Below are positions 1 through 6,148 of a stretch of 6,148 bases of DNA, piece after piece. The notes under the pieces were generated by a model. That model was not told where the DNA came from and made no database searches. It was given only the letters and a program-made list of their open reading frames with translations. The stretch is from Verrucomicrobiota bacterium (lineage in GTDB: Bacteria; Verrucomicrobiota; Verrucomicrobiia; Limisphaerales; J093), in assembly GCA_003695015.1 (NCBI GenBank), contig RFJD01000156.1:1-6148 (forward strand), given 5' to 3'. Positions within the stretch are counted from its first letter, which is position 1, and each line of letters begins with the position of its first letter. The position numbers and the translations under genes are program-made.

Positions 1-481
1 CGTCCAATACCTCCTCGGCCACGGCATCCCGGACACCTGCGTGTGCGCCGGTCTGCTCGCCCTTCAAAAGGACGACCGCGAAGTGCCCGACACCTGGGTG
101 GCCACATACCAGTTCGAGCGGATCGGCCGCACCGTCACCTTCGAAGGCAGCATGAACAGCAACGACCGCCAGCCGGTCACCCTTTGCGGGCGGGACGCCA
201 CCCTCCGGTTCGACGCCATCGCGCATGATGTGACCCGGTTCGACATCATCCCGGCGCCTCACAACCGAAACGCAAACCTGCCCAAAGGCTATCAGCCGGG
301 GAAAACGCCCCAGCAGCCCAATCACATGGCCGATTGGATCAACTGCATCCGCACCCGCGGCACGCCGAAGTGCTCGACGGACGAGGCCTTCATCGAAACC
401 GCCACGTTCCTCATGTCGCTCAAAGCCCAACAGGAAGGGCGCATGGTCCGCTGGGATCCCCGACGGGAGGAAATCGTTTGA
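1..481 (+). CDS. Gfo/Idh/MocA-family oxidoreductase, C-terminal fragment (5' end outside window)
   Basis: The reading frame is open from base 2 and stops at TGA 479-481, giving about 159 residues of a protein whose N-terminal NAD(P)-binding half lies upstream of the window. The visible part matches the C-terminal alpha/beta domain of Gfo/Idh/MocA sugar dehydrogenases. It opens inside the helix that normally follows the active-site His/Asp motif (VQYLLGHGIPDTC), then has beta strands with VATYQFERIGRTVTFEG and VTLCGRDATLRFDA. It ends with the typical helical tail NHMADWINCIRTRGTPKCST followed by EAFIETATFLMSLKA. Members of this family oxidise or reduce sugars or cyclitols with a bound nicotinamide cofactor; the substrate here cannot be read. 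An internal GTG at 41 is not the start, because homologous sequence continues upstream of it. The stop lies 25 bases before the next gene, consistent with one operon. Family assignment is firm; cofactor motif and any export signal are not visible. Confidence 0.88.
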   Translation, partial: VQYLLGHGIPDTCVCAGLLALQKDDREVPDTWVATYQFERIGRTVTFEGSMNSNDRQPVTLCGRDATLRFDAIAHDVTRFDIIPAPHNRNANLPKGYQPGKTPQQPNHMADWINCIRTRGTPKCSTDEAFIETATFLMSLKAQQEGRMVRWDPRREEIV

Positions 482-492
482 ACCGGAACGCC

Positions 493-498
493 GGAAAG
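493..498 (+). promoter_or_regulatory. Shine-Dalgarno-like site for the 547-residue secreted protein
   Basis: GGAAAG lies eight bases before the ATG at 507 and is the only purine-rich stretch in the 25-base gap after the upstream stop. It supports the ATG at 507, which also gives a clean signal peptide. The two other + strand genes with visible starts (2239 and 3591) have no comparable site. Confidence 0.5.
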
Positions 499-506
499 CA
501 ACGTCC

Positions 507-2150
507 ATGAAAGCCCTTGTCCTGCTCCTTGGCCTGGCGGTGGCCATGCCGCGGCTGGCCGCCGACCCGGGTCAACAATCGGAGGCCGCCCCCGCCCCCG
601 CCGGCCGCGTCACCCCGCACTCCCGCGGCCTCCATGGCTACATCGGTTTCCGCCATGAGCCGCTGCCTCCCGGCGGCGGCTACACCGCGGGAATGGGTTT
701 TTATGCCGCCGTGTGGCCGTTGGTCGATCAACCGCTGGCCAACTTCCAGATCGGTTTGCCCAGCTCGTGGATCCTGCCGGACAATTCCGACAACAAGGAC
801 CATCCGCTCTGCCCCGAAGGCACCCGGGCCCGGCAATGGAAACCGCGCGGCCCGACCTGGAGCAGCGTTTTTCAGACCATCGAAGGCGGGCTGGGGTACT
901 GGGCCGGCAACCACTTCCGTTACGGCCCGCCCAAGTTCAGCATGAACGGCACGCCGCAATGCTACGACTACGAGATCGGCTCGCCCGGATGGTCCTTCTT
1001 CTACAGCAACGAAGCCCTGCCGGACGACCGTCTCGGCATCGCCCAACTCAGCAACCGCCTTCTGATTCCGCCCGACGGCCTCACTTTCCAAGGCAACCCA
1101 AACGGCGAATTCCTTGGCTATTCCTGGATGGCGTTGCCGTTCACCGACCCCACCACCGGCGACCCGCCCACCGGGGAGCAGAGTTGGACCTGCTTTCTCA
1201 GCGCCGCCAATTTCAAGGGCCCCATCGCCTATTACATCCCGGAGACATGGAGCAAGATCGGCAAGTTGTTCAATGATCCGTTCCTCTACGGCCGGGGCTT
1301 GGATGCGCGGCCCGGCGTCATGGGTGGCGGCGCCATGGAGATCAACACAGTGCCGCGCTTCGACGCCACCGACGCCCACGGCACGACCTATTCCAAGTTG
1401 CCCAACCTGCAGTGGCCGGTGGACTCGCAGGGCCGCGCGTATCTGGTGCAGGATGTCACTTATTACTCGAAACTGGCCCTCTACGACGCGTTCCGAGCCT
1501 GGCGCCAGGGCGGTCCCGCGTGTTCCGGCCGTTTCGATCCACGCGGGGCTTTCAAACCGAAGTTGACCACCCGGACGACGCGCTACGACCAGGCGGGCAA
1601 CCCGATCGTTGGGGTCGAGCGGGCCTTCGACACCCGTGTGTTCGAGGGCAACGTCTGGGGTTTGCAATGGTTCTCGAACAACCTCGCCCAAGCCGGCCAT
1701 TTCCCTCAGTATTACAAACACGTCGGCAATGAACGTGTCGCCGTGCCGCCCTCGGAAGTGCCGGCGGAAACCGGTTTGCACGCCCAACAGTTCCGGCTGG
1801 CGCCCATGGGTCCACCCTATACGTCTCCGACCAAGGGCGCCTGGGCGGAACCCGGCCCCGTGCGCGGCCCCTTCAAAGCCAGGCTTCTGGATGGGTCCGT
1901 GGTCACGTACTACTGGTATCGCTTCGTCGATCAGCCGTCTTTCCAGCAATACCACTGGAGCGAGGAGAAAAAAGCCAAGCTGCAAGCCTTCATCGAAAAA
2001 TTGCATGCCGCCTGGCCCATCGACCGCGACTACATGCCGCCGCCGACCCGCGGCAAACTGGTCGCCCTCGATCCCGGGCTGATCGTCTCGCCGCCCAAAG
2101 GACTCGAAGTTGGCTATGTGCCCATCGTCACGCGCCAGGAAGCCCCGTGA
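507..2150 (+). CDS. Secreted protein of unknown function, 547 residues
   Basis: I do not recognise this family. The ATG at 507 follows a GGAAAG site and begins a Sec-type signal peptide: MK, a hydrophobic core of Leu/Val/Ala to about residue 14, and likely cleavage after Ala19 (RLAA-D). A Pro/Ala-rich linker (about 21-40) leads into a large globular region rich in Trp, Tyr, Phe, Gly and Pro. That composition is common in extracellular proteins that bind or process carbohydrate, but it is not diagnostic. Four cysteines in the mature part (C102, C152, C229, C339) could form two disulfides. No transmembrane helix follows the signal peptide. I see no glycoside hydrolase, lyase, sulfatase or cytochrome motif, and no C-terminal sorting domain. 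It sits between two Gfo/Idh/MocA genes and upstream of a secreted DUF1080 gene, so a role outside the cytoplasm in the same sugar pathway is the best inference. The coding call is firm from the signal peptide, Shine-Dalgarno site and neighbours; the function is open. Confidence 0.82.
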   Translation: MKALVLLLGLAVAMPRLAADPGQQSEAAPAPAGRVTPHSRGLHGYIGFRHEPLPPGGGYTAGMGFYAAVWPLVDQPLANFQIGLPSSWILPDNSDNKDHPLCPEGTRARQWKPRGPTWSSVFQTIEGGLGYWAGNHFRYGPPKFSMNGTPQCYDYEIGSPGWSFFYSNEALPDDRLGIAQLSNRLLIPPDGLTFQGNPNGEFLGYSWMALPFTDPTTGDPPTGEQSWTCFLSAANFKGPIAYYIPETWSKIGKLFNDPFLYGRGLDARPGVMGGGAMEINTVPRFDATDAHGTTYSKLPNLQWPVDSQGRAYLVQDVTYYSKLALYDAFRAWRQGGPACSGRFDPRGAFKPKLTTRTTRYDQAGNPIVGVERAFDTRVFEGNVWGLQWFSNNLAQAGHFPQYYKHVGNERVAVPPSEVPAETGLHAQQFRLAPMGPPYTSPTKGAWAEPGPVRGPFKARLLDGSVVTYYWYRFVDQPSFQQYHWSEEKKAKLQAFIEKLHAAWPIDRDYMPPPTRGKLVALDPGLIVSPPKGLEVGYVPIVTRQEAP

Positions 2151-2238
2151 GCCGACAAGGTTTCTTCATCATGCTGCCCGGAGGCAGCCAACCTTCCCAT
2201 CCGCAACCTTGTTCAAAGCCGACGAACCAAGCCATACG
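2151..2238 (+). repeat. Intercistronic nested inverted repeats
   Basis: This 88-base gap between the stop at 2150 and the ATG at 2239 contains a perfect 6-bp hairpin, GCTGCC-CGGA-GGCAGC (2173-2188). It is enclosed by a perfect 8-bp inverted repeat, ACAAGGTT (2155-2162) with AACCTTGT (2205-2212). A second copy of AACCTT (2190-2195) directly after the inner hairpin could also pair with AAGGTT (2157-2162), so two alternative outer stems are possible. No T-run follows, so it does not look like an intrinsic terminator. It could be an mRNA structure affecting stability or relative expression inside the operon, or chance in GC-rich DNA. GCCGAC also occurs at both 2151-2156 and 2218-2223. Confidence 0.4.
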
Positions 2239-3564
2239 ATGAACGATCACTCTCCAACCCGGACGACCCGGCGTCAGTTTCTCCGGCAAAGCACGCTGGC
2301 CTTCGGCGCCGTGACGCTGCCCTCGCTGGTTCCCGCTTCGGCGCTCGGACGGGAAGGAGCGGTGGCGCCGAGCGAACGCATCGTCATGGCCGGCATCGGC
2401 CTCGGCGGCCGCGGTTCCTATGACTTGAACGTCATGCTCGCCCAAAAGGACGTGCAGTGGGTGGCCGTGTGCGACGTCCTGAAGGAACGGCGCGAGGCGG
2501 CCAAACGAACCGTGGACGCCAAGTATGGCAACCGCGATTGCGCCATGTATCGCGACCTGCGCGAAATGCTCGCCGGGCGGACGGACGTGGACGCCGTCTT
2601 GATCGCCACGGGCGACCGCTGGCATGCGCTGGCCGCCATCTGGGCCATGCGGGCGGGGAAGGATGTCTATTGCGAGAAACCCGCCTGCCTCACCATGGCC
2701 CAGGGACGGATGGTGGTGGACACCGCCCGCCGCTACTGCCGTGTTTATCAAACCGGCGCCCAGCGTCTCAGCGAACCCCACCACGTCTTCGCCATCGAGC
2801 TGGCGCGGTCCGGGCGCCTGGGGCCAATCCACACCGTGTATGCCGATTGCCGCTGGCGCGATGGCCACCGCTTCGACTGGCTGCCCGCTGAACCCGAACC
2901 GCCGAGGGAGGAGCTGGATTGGGATTTGTTCATTGGCCCGTCGCCTTGGCGCCCCTACAACCACGGCTATTTACATTCCGGCTGGTATCACTTCTACGAC
3001 TTCGCCACCGACGTGGCGATGTGGGGCGCCCACACGGTCGCGCAAGCGTTGGCCGGTCTCGACATGACCGGCGTGACGTCGATCGAGTTCGAATACGGAG
3101 GACCCGGCGCCACCATGGTGACCCGCCTGTCCAACGGCGTGAAGCTGGTGCTTTACCGGACCAGCGGTTCGGTCTGGGCGCCCTGCGAGTACTGGCACGG
3201 CGCTTGCGGCGAACGCTTCGAGGGCCCCGAGGGCTGGGCGGCGGCGGCCGACGGTTACTCCAGGACCGAGGTTTCGTCGCCCTCCCTGCTGCAGGATTAT
3301 GACAGGGTCCTGGCGGACTACACCGCCCGCACCCAACGGCCGTTGGACCACGTGCGGGATTTTCTCGACTGCGTCAAATCGCGCCGGGACCCGGTCGCAA
3401 ATCCGGAGGTGATGTATCGTTCGATGTGCATCTGCCTGGCCGCGGACATCGTGGGTCAGTTGCAACGCAACCTGAAATTTGACCTGCAAAGAGCCGAATT
3501 CGTCGGCGACGAAGAGGCCAACCGGCTGCGTTCCCGCGCCATGCGGGCGCCATATATGCTCTGA
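2239..3564 (+). CDS. Tat-exported Gfo/Idh/MocA-family oxidoreductase, 441 residues, with altered active-site motif
   Basis: The ATG at 2239 is preferred because it places a twin-arginine motif near the N-terminus: T10-R11-R12-Q13-F14-L15-R16, followed by a hydrophobic stretch (about 18-36). An in-frame start at 2110 would overlap the previous gene and bury the signal. The mature part starts with a Rossmann fold: IVMAGIGLGGRG (48-59), then the acidic end of the second strand at VCD79. CEKP (145-148) is the family's Glu-Lys-Pro motif, with Lys147 the usual catalytic lysine. TGDRWHA (124-130) matches the usual T-P-D-x-W-H-A. The C-terminal domain has LDWDLFIGPSPWRPYN (226-241) and MWGAH (261-265). 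In typical relatives this last motif reads D-W-G-x-H followed three residues later by Asp; here those Asp positions are M261 and A268, while H265 is kept. Tat export suggests it folds with its nicotinamide cofactor before export, as known for Zymomonas glucose-fructose oxidoreductase. It probably acts on a sugar or glycoside outside the cytoplasm. The start has no Shine-Dalgarno site. Confidence 0.9.
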   Translation: MNDHSPTRTTRRQFLRQSTLAFGAVTLPSLVPASALGREGAVAPSERIVMAGIGLGGRGSYDLNVMLAQKDVQWVAVCDVLKERREAAKRTVDAKYGNRDCAMYRDLREMLAGRTDVDAVLIATGDRWHALAAIWAMRAGKDVYCEKPACLTMAQGRMVVDTARRYCRVYQTGAQRLSEPHHVFAIELARSGRLGPIHTVYADCRWRDGHRFDWLPAEPEPPREELDWDLFIGPSPWRPYNHGYLHSGWYHFYDFATDVAMWGAHTVAQALAGLDMTGVTSIEFEYGGPGATMVTRLSNGVKLVLYRTSGSVWAPCEYWHGACGERFEGPEGWAAAADGYSRTEVSSPSLLQDYDRVLADYTARTQRPLDHVRDFLDCVKSRRDPVANPEVMYRSMCICLAADIVGQLQRNLKFDLQRAEFVGDEEANRLRSRAMRAPYML

Positions 3565-3590
3565 AGCCGTCCCCTCACCGAACACACCCC

Positions 3591-4340
3591 ATGAAAACCA
3601 TCGGTTTCCTGATCTCTTTGTGGCTCGTGACGCTGTCCGCCCAAGGCGCCGGGCCCATGCATCCCGGCACCGAGGCGTCGTCTCGACCGGCCCGCCACCC
3701 GGCGCCGGGGCCGGCAGATGTGACCCAAGCCGGTTTCGTTTCCCTGTTCAACGGAAAGGATCTCACCGGCTGGGACGGCGACCCGCGCTGGTGGCGGGTC
3801 GAGGACGGGGCCCTGACCGCCGAAAGCACGCCGGAGAAACCGTGCCAGGCCGCCACGTACCTGATCTGGCGGGGCGGTGAACCGGCCGACTTCGAGCTGC
3901 TGGCCGAGTTCCGGCTGAGCGCCGCCGGCAACTCCGGCATCCAGTTGCGTTCCAAGGCCCTGCCCCACTGGGACACCGCGGGCTACCAGGCCGACATGAG
4001 CGGTGACGGCGGCCTGGTCGGTTTTGTGTATGAGCACGCCCGCGGGTTGATTGCCGGCCGCGGAGAACGGGTCACGATCCGGCCCGACGGAACACGCCAG
4101 GTCGCCAGGCTTGGGGATCCCGCCCAACTGCTGCAGGCCTACAAGAAGGAGGACTGGAACACATACCGCATCGTCTGCCGGGGGCCCGAGATCACGGTGT
4201 ATCTGAACGGCACGCTGATGTGCCAGTTGACCGATCTCGACGCGAAGCATGCGGCGTCCCAAGGCGTCATCGCTCTGCAGATGCATCCCGGCCCGCCCAT
4301 GAAGGTTCAGTTCAGGAACATTCGGCTGAGAAAGCTGTAA
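3591..4340 (+). CDS. Secreted DUF1080 / 3-keto-disaccharide hydrolase-like protein, 249 residues
   Basis: The ATG at 3591 begins a signal peptide (MKTIGFLISLWLVTLSAQGA, residues 1-20; the exact cleavage site is uncertain). A Pro/Arg/His-rich linker (about 21-45) then leads to a single DUF1080 (3-keto-disaccharide hydrolase, LamG-like beta-sandwich) domain. Hallmarks are FVSLFNGKDLTGWDG (49-63), WWRVEDGALTAES (67-79), DFELLAEFRLSAAGNSGIQL (100-119) and a GYQADM segment (131-136). The domain ends in a MKVQFRNIRLRKL-type strand at the C-terminus. Members of this family cleave glycosidic bonds of 3-keto sugars made by a partner oxidoreductase, by an elimination-type route. The Gfo/Idh/MocA gene 26 bases upstream fits that partnership. 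Length is normal for a single-domain member. No Shine-Dalgarno site is visible before the ATG. Family assignment is very secure; the exact substrate, and whether it hydrolyses or only binds, cannot be read. Confidence 0.93.
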   Translation: MKTIGFLISLWLVTLSAQGAGPMHPGTEASSRPARHPAPGPADVTQAGFVSLFNGKDLTGWDGDPRWWRVEDGALTAESTPEKPCQAATYLIWRGGEPADFELLAEFRLSAAGNSGIQLRSKALPHWDTAGYQADMSGDGGLVGFVYEHARGLIAGRGERVTIRPDGTRQVARLGDPAQLLQAYKKEDWNTYRIVCRGPEITVYLNGTLMCQLTDLDAKHAASQGVIALQMHPGPPMKVQFRNIRLRKL

Positions 4341-4427
4341 CTCGAAGCTGGTTGACCCGCAGAGGATTGAAGCGCGCCGGCTCGACGGTGTCAGGGTGAT
4401 CGCAAAGGGCGGGGCTCGGCTGGCGGC
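4341..4427. other. Convergent intergenic gap, no clear terminator
   Basis: This 87-base gap separates the stop codons of the converging + and - strand blocks. The best hairpin I can find is weak: CGCCG (4375-4379) with CGGTG (4386-4390), including one G-T pair and a six-base loop. No T-run follows it on either strand. I see no gene in the gap. Confidence 0.5.
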
Positions 4428-5417
4428 TTATCGATCCGCTTGCAGCGCGCGGGCGAGTTGGCGGGTGTACGGCAGACGACCTTGGGCGTTGAGGTGGGCC
4501 CGGCTGGCGAACTGGTCGTCCGGAAGCACCGCCGGCAGGGATTCCAATGCACGATCCGCCTCCAGCCAGGCGGCCCATTGCTGCAGCATGCTCCGGCAGC
4601 GGTCCGTGTGGTCGGGCAGGACAAACGAGCGGGGCGAAGGCGTGATCCCCACGAGAAGCTGGACGCCCTCGGGAAGCAGTTGACGGAACCGGCGGCTTTC
4701 GCTCTCGAAACGCGGCGCCAACCGGTACTCGGCCGAGGCGCCCTCCCGCTCGGGCACAAAGCGGTGCGGGTCCACGGCGCTGCCGGCGTTTTCCTCCATG
4801 AAAAGCTCCAAGTCGCGCGAGAAACCGTAGAACCGTCCATAAGCACCCGGCAGCGGCCAGGGCGTCGCCCGGCTGAGAACCCGGCCGCGAAGGCGCTGGA
4901 CCCCCAACACCTGCTCGATCCGGCGCGCCATGCCCGTCTTGGCCGGGCTGTCCCGGCCGGCCAGAAAATCGAGCACCTGCCGCCGAAAGTACTCCGGCAC
5001 AACACGGAGGCGCAGGCTCTCGGGGTGCATCAACAAAATGACCCGCTGCAAACGTCCGGGGTTGGCGCGGTCGAACTCCCGCACCAATACGGCGTGCGTC
5101 GGCAAATCGAGGTAACTGAGCGTGGCCAGGTTCAACACCGGTTCGCCCAGGATTTCGCCCAAACGCCCCGCCGCCACGTCCATCAAACAGGACGAATCGC
5201 CGATCAGCAGTGTCCTTGCCGGGTGCGGCCGCCGGCTTGCTTCGGCCTGGTGCACCAGGATCGTGCGATCCACATCCACCGTCGGCCGCGGTGCGGGCAG
5301 CCAGCCGAGGACCGCGGCGCCGTGCAGCAGTCCGGCCAGCAACGCCACGGCCGCGATAAGGGGACCGAAATGCCGGAACACATCCTGCGCCGTGAATTGG
5401 TATCGGTGGCTGCGCAT
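4428..5417 (-). CDS. Membrane-anchored SGNH-hydrolase-like protein of the MBOAT O-acetylation type, 329 residues
   Basis: The ATG at 5417-5415 is chosen because it lies five bases after the MBOAT stop. The frame stays open to 6071, but that extension is a shadow of the MBOAT gene. The protein has a short cytoplasmic start and one transmembrane helix (about 18-40), then an extracytoplasmic domain. TLLIGDSSCLMD (69-80) matches SGNH block I, with the putative nucleophile in G73-D74-S75-S76. VLNLATLSYLDLP (94-106) follows in the position of the second block, and VILLMHPESLRL (126-137) is a core strand. AHLNAQG (307-313) gives the C-terminal His308. Related proteins usually have Asp three residues before that His; here it is Ser305. 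Such proteins accompany AlgI-like acyltransferases and transfer or remove O-acetyl groups on exported polysaccharides (AlgJ/AlgX, DltD and similar). Low overall similarity to those named proteins is likely, so no gene symbol is given. No Shine-Dalgarno site is obvious; translational coupling to the upstream gene is likely. Confidence 0.75.
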   Translation of the reverse strand: MRSHRYQFTAQDVFRHFGPLIAAVALLAGLLHGAAVLGWLPAPRPTVDVDRTILVHQAEASRRPHPARTLLIGDSSCLMDVAAGRLGEILGEPVLNLATLSYLDLPTHAVLVREFDRANPGRLQRVILLMHPESLRLRVVPEYFRRQVLDFLAGRDSPAKTGMARRIEQVLGVQRLRGRVLSRATPWPLPGAYGRFYGFSRDLELFMEENAGSAVDPHRFVPEREGASAEYRLAPRFESESRRFRQLLPEGVQLLVGITPSPRSFVLPDHTDRCRSMLQQWAAWLEADRALESLPAVLPDDQFASRAHLNAQGRLPYTRQLARALQADR

Positions 5418-5422
5418 GGGAC

Positions 5423-6148
5423 TCAAAACTGGAAATAGATGAAGGGTGTGGCCTCCTTTTGCCAGAAGGTCACGATCAACAAGAACAACGCGGCTTGAAG
5501 CAGCCCGCGCACCCACGACGACGCTTTCGCCGGCGCCAACAGATCCCCCGTCCGGACCTGCCAGCATTCGATCAGGACCAGCGGCGCCGCAAAGAAGGCG
5601 AAGGCCCAGAGGTAACTTCCCATCCAGGCGGGCATGGCCGGATTCGCCAGATGCCGCGTCAGCAGGAGGGCCTGCTCCATCGAGGTGGCCCGGAACAACA
5701 GCCATCCATAGAGCACGAAAAGGAAGGTGGCCCCCCAACTCACGAATCGCCCCAAGGCCGAACCGGTCTTCGTCTCCCCTGCCAGGCCACCGCCGGTCAT
5801 GGCTCGGCGCGTCAGCACCAAGCCCACCCCGTGCCAAGCGCCCCACCACACGAAGTGCCAGGCCGCGCCGTGCCACAACCCGCCCAGCAACATCGTCACC
5901 ATCAGGTTCCACCGGGTTCGCCACGCCCCCCGACGGTTGCCGCCCAGGCTGATGTAGAGGTAATCCCGCAACCAAGTGGACAGGCTGATGTGCCAGCGCC
6001 GCCAGAACTCCCGCGGGCTCCGCGCCAGATACGGCAGGTCGAAGTTCACCATCAGATCGAACCCCAGCCATCGCGCCACCCCGCGCGCGATGTCCGAGTA
6101 GCCGGAGAAATCCCCGTAGATCTGTATGGCAAACGCCAGGGTGCCCAA
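5423..6148 (-). CDS. MBOAT-family O-acyltransferase (AlgI/DltB-like), C-terminal half (5' end outside window)
   Basis: The frame is open to the window edge and ends at TGA (5425-5423), giving 241 residues; AlgI-type proteins usually have about 470-520, so roughly half is missing. Numbering from the edge, it contains IYGDFSGYSDIARG (10-23), EFWRRWHISLSTWLRDYLYI (47-66) and SLGGNRRG (67-74). GGLWHGAAWHFVWWGAWHG (89-107) carries the invariant catalytic His at about 93. Hydrophobic helices follow near 80-112, 136-153, 179-196 and 214-229, and the end is PFIYFQF, a common MBOAT C-terminus. This family moves an acyl (usually acetyl) group across the inner membrane for O-acetylation of extracellular polysaccharide or wall polymers. 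All catalytic motifs in the visible half are intact. The downstream SGNH-like gene starts five bases after its stop and is probably the partner enzyme. TTG at the edge is not a true start. Confidence 0.95.
   Translation of the reverse strand: MGTLAFAIQIYGDFSGYSDIARGVARWLGFDLMVNFDLPYLARSPREFWRRWHISLSTWLRDYLYISLGGNRRGAWRTRWNLMVTMLLGGLWHGAAWHFVWWGAWHGVGLVLTRRAMTGGGLAGETKTGSALGRFVSWGATFLFVLYGWLLFRATSMEQALLLTRHLANPAMPAWMGSYLWAFAFFAAPLVLIECWQVRTGDLLAPAKASSWVRGLLQAALFLLIVTFWQKEATPFIYFQF

Noticed and set aside
420..2006. A 528-residue open frame on the - strand opposite the 547-residue secreted protein
   Set aside because: Long antisense frames are expected in GC-rich coding DNA. Its translation is low-complexity Arg/Gly/Ala/Val-rich with no recognisable motif, while the + strand frame has a signal peptide, Shine-Dalgarno site and operon context. 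The same applies to the - strand frames at 2128-2964, 2971-3585 and 3456-4286.
2173..2188. The GCTGCC-CGGA-GGCAGC hairpin as an intrinsic terminator
   Set aside because: The stem is short and the following bases (CAACCTTCCC) contain no T-run, and the downstream genes appear to belong to the same functional set.
2110..2238. In-frame N-terminal extension of the Tat oxidoreductase from 2110
   Set aside because: It would overlap the upstream gene and push the twin-arginine motif to about residue 53, which is incompatible with a normal Tat signal; ATG 2239 is the better start.
4440..5438. A 332-residue open frame on the + strand opposite the SGNH-like gene
   Set aside because: Its composition is that of a shadow frame (Arg/Gln/Ala/Pro-rich, no domain), whereas the - strand frame has a transmembrane helix, GDSS and HLN motifs and follows the MBOAT gene by five bases.
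5418..6071. N-terminal extension of the SGNH-like gene into the MBOAT region
   Set aside because: This part of the frame lies over the MBOAT coding sequence, which has the full set of family motifs in its own frame; the extension shows no domain.
1..6148. tRNA, rRNA, CRISPR, insertion sequence or integration-site signals
   Set aside because: No regularly spaced repeats, transposase-like protein, terminal inverted repeats flanking a gene, or tRNA-like cloverleaf with TTCRANYC-type arm was seen by eye; nearly all sequence is explained by protein genes.

Overview
The window is GC-rich and densely coding, with no RNA genes, mobile elements or CRISPR arrays that I can see. Its gene types are two Gfo/Idh/MocA-family oxidoreductases (one with a Tat signal), a secreted DUF1080/3-keto-disaccharide hydrolase-like protein, and an AlgI-type MBOAT acyltransferase. 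This combination and the protein style suggest a Planctomycetota-Verrucomicrobiota-Lentisphaerota type bacterium, most likely a verrucomicrobial lineage. That assignment is by resemblance only; no marker gene is present.

Left block, + strand, about 1-4340. Four genes run head to tail with gaps of 25, 88 and 26 bases, so they look like one transcription unit: (1) the C-terminal part of a Gfo/Idh/MocA oxidoreductase cut by the window edge; (2) a 547-residue secreted protein of a family I do not recognise; (3) a complete 441-residue Tat-exported Gfo/Idh/MocA protein with an altered active-site motif; (4) a 249-residue secreted DUF1080 protein. In characterised systems Gfo/Idh/MocA enzymes can oxidise a sugar hydroxyl to a keto group and DUF1080 enzymes cleave 3-keto-glycosides. 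The block therefore reads as an exported oxidise-then-cleave sugar or glycoside pathway, with the unknown protein as the part that could be new. The longest gap (2151-2238) holds nested inverted repeats.

Right block, - strand, 6148-4428. Two genes five bases apart: the C-terminal half of an AlgI/DltB-like MBOAT O-acyltransferase that runs in from beyond the window, followed by a membrane-anchored SGNH-like protein. This is the usual pairing for O-acetylation of an exported polysaccharide. The SGNH-like protein keeps the Ser motif and the C-terminal His but seems to lack the usual Asp next to that His.

The two blocks converge on an 87-base gap (4341-4427) without a convincing terminator. I see no clearly novel defence or mobile system. 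The items most worth a second look are the unknown secreted protein in its cassette and the motif changes in the Tat oxidoreductase.
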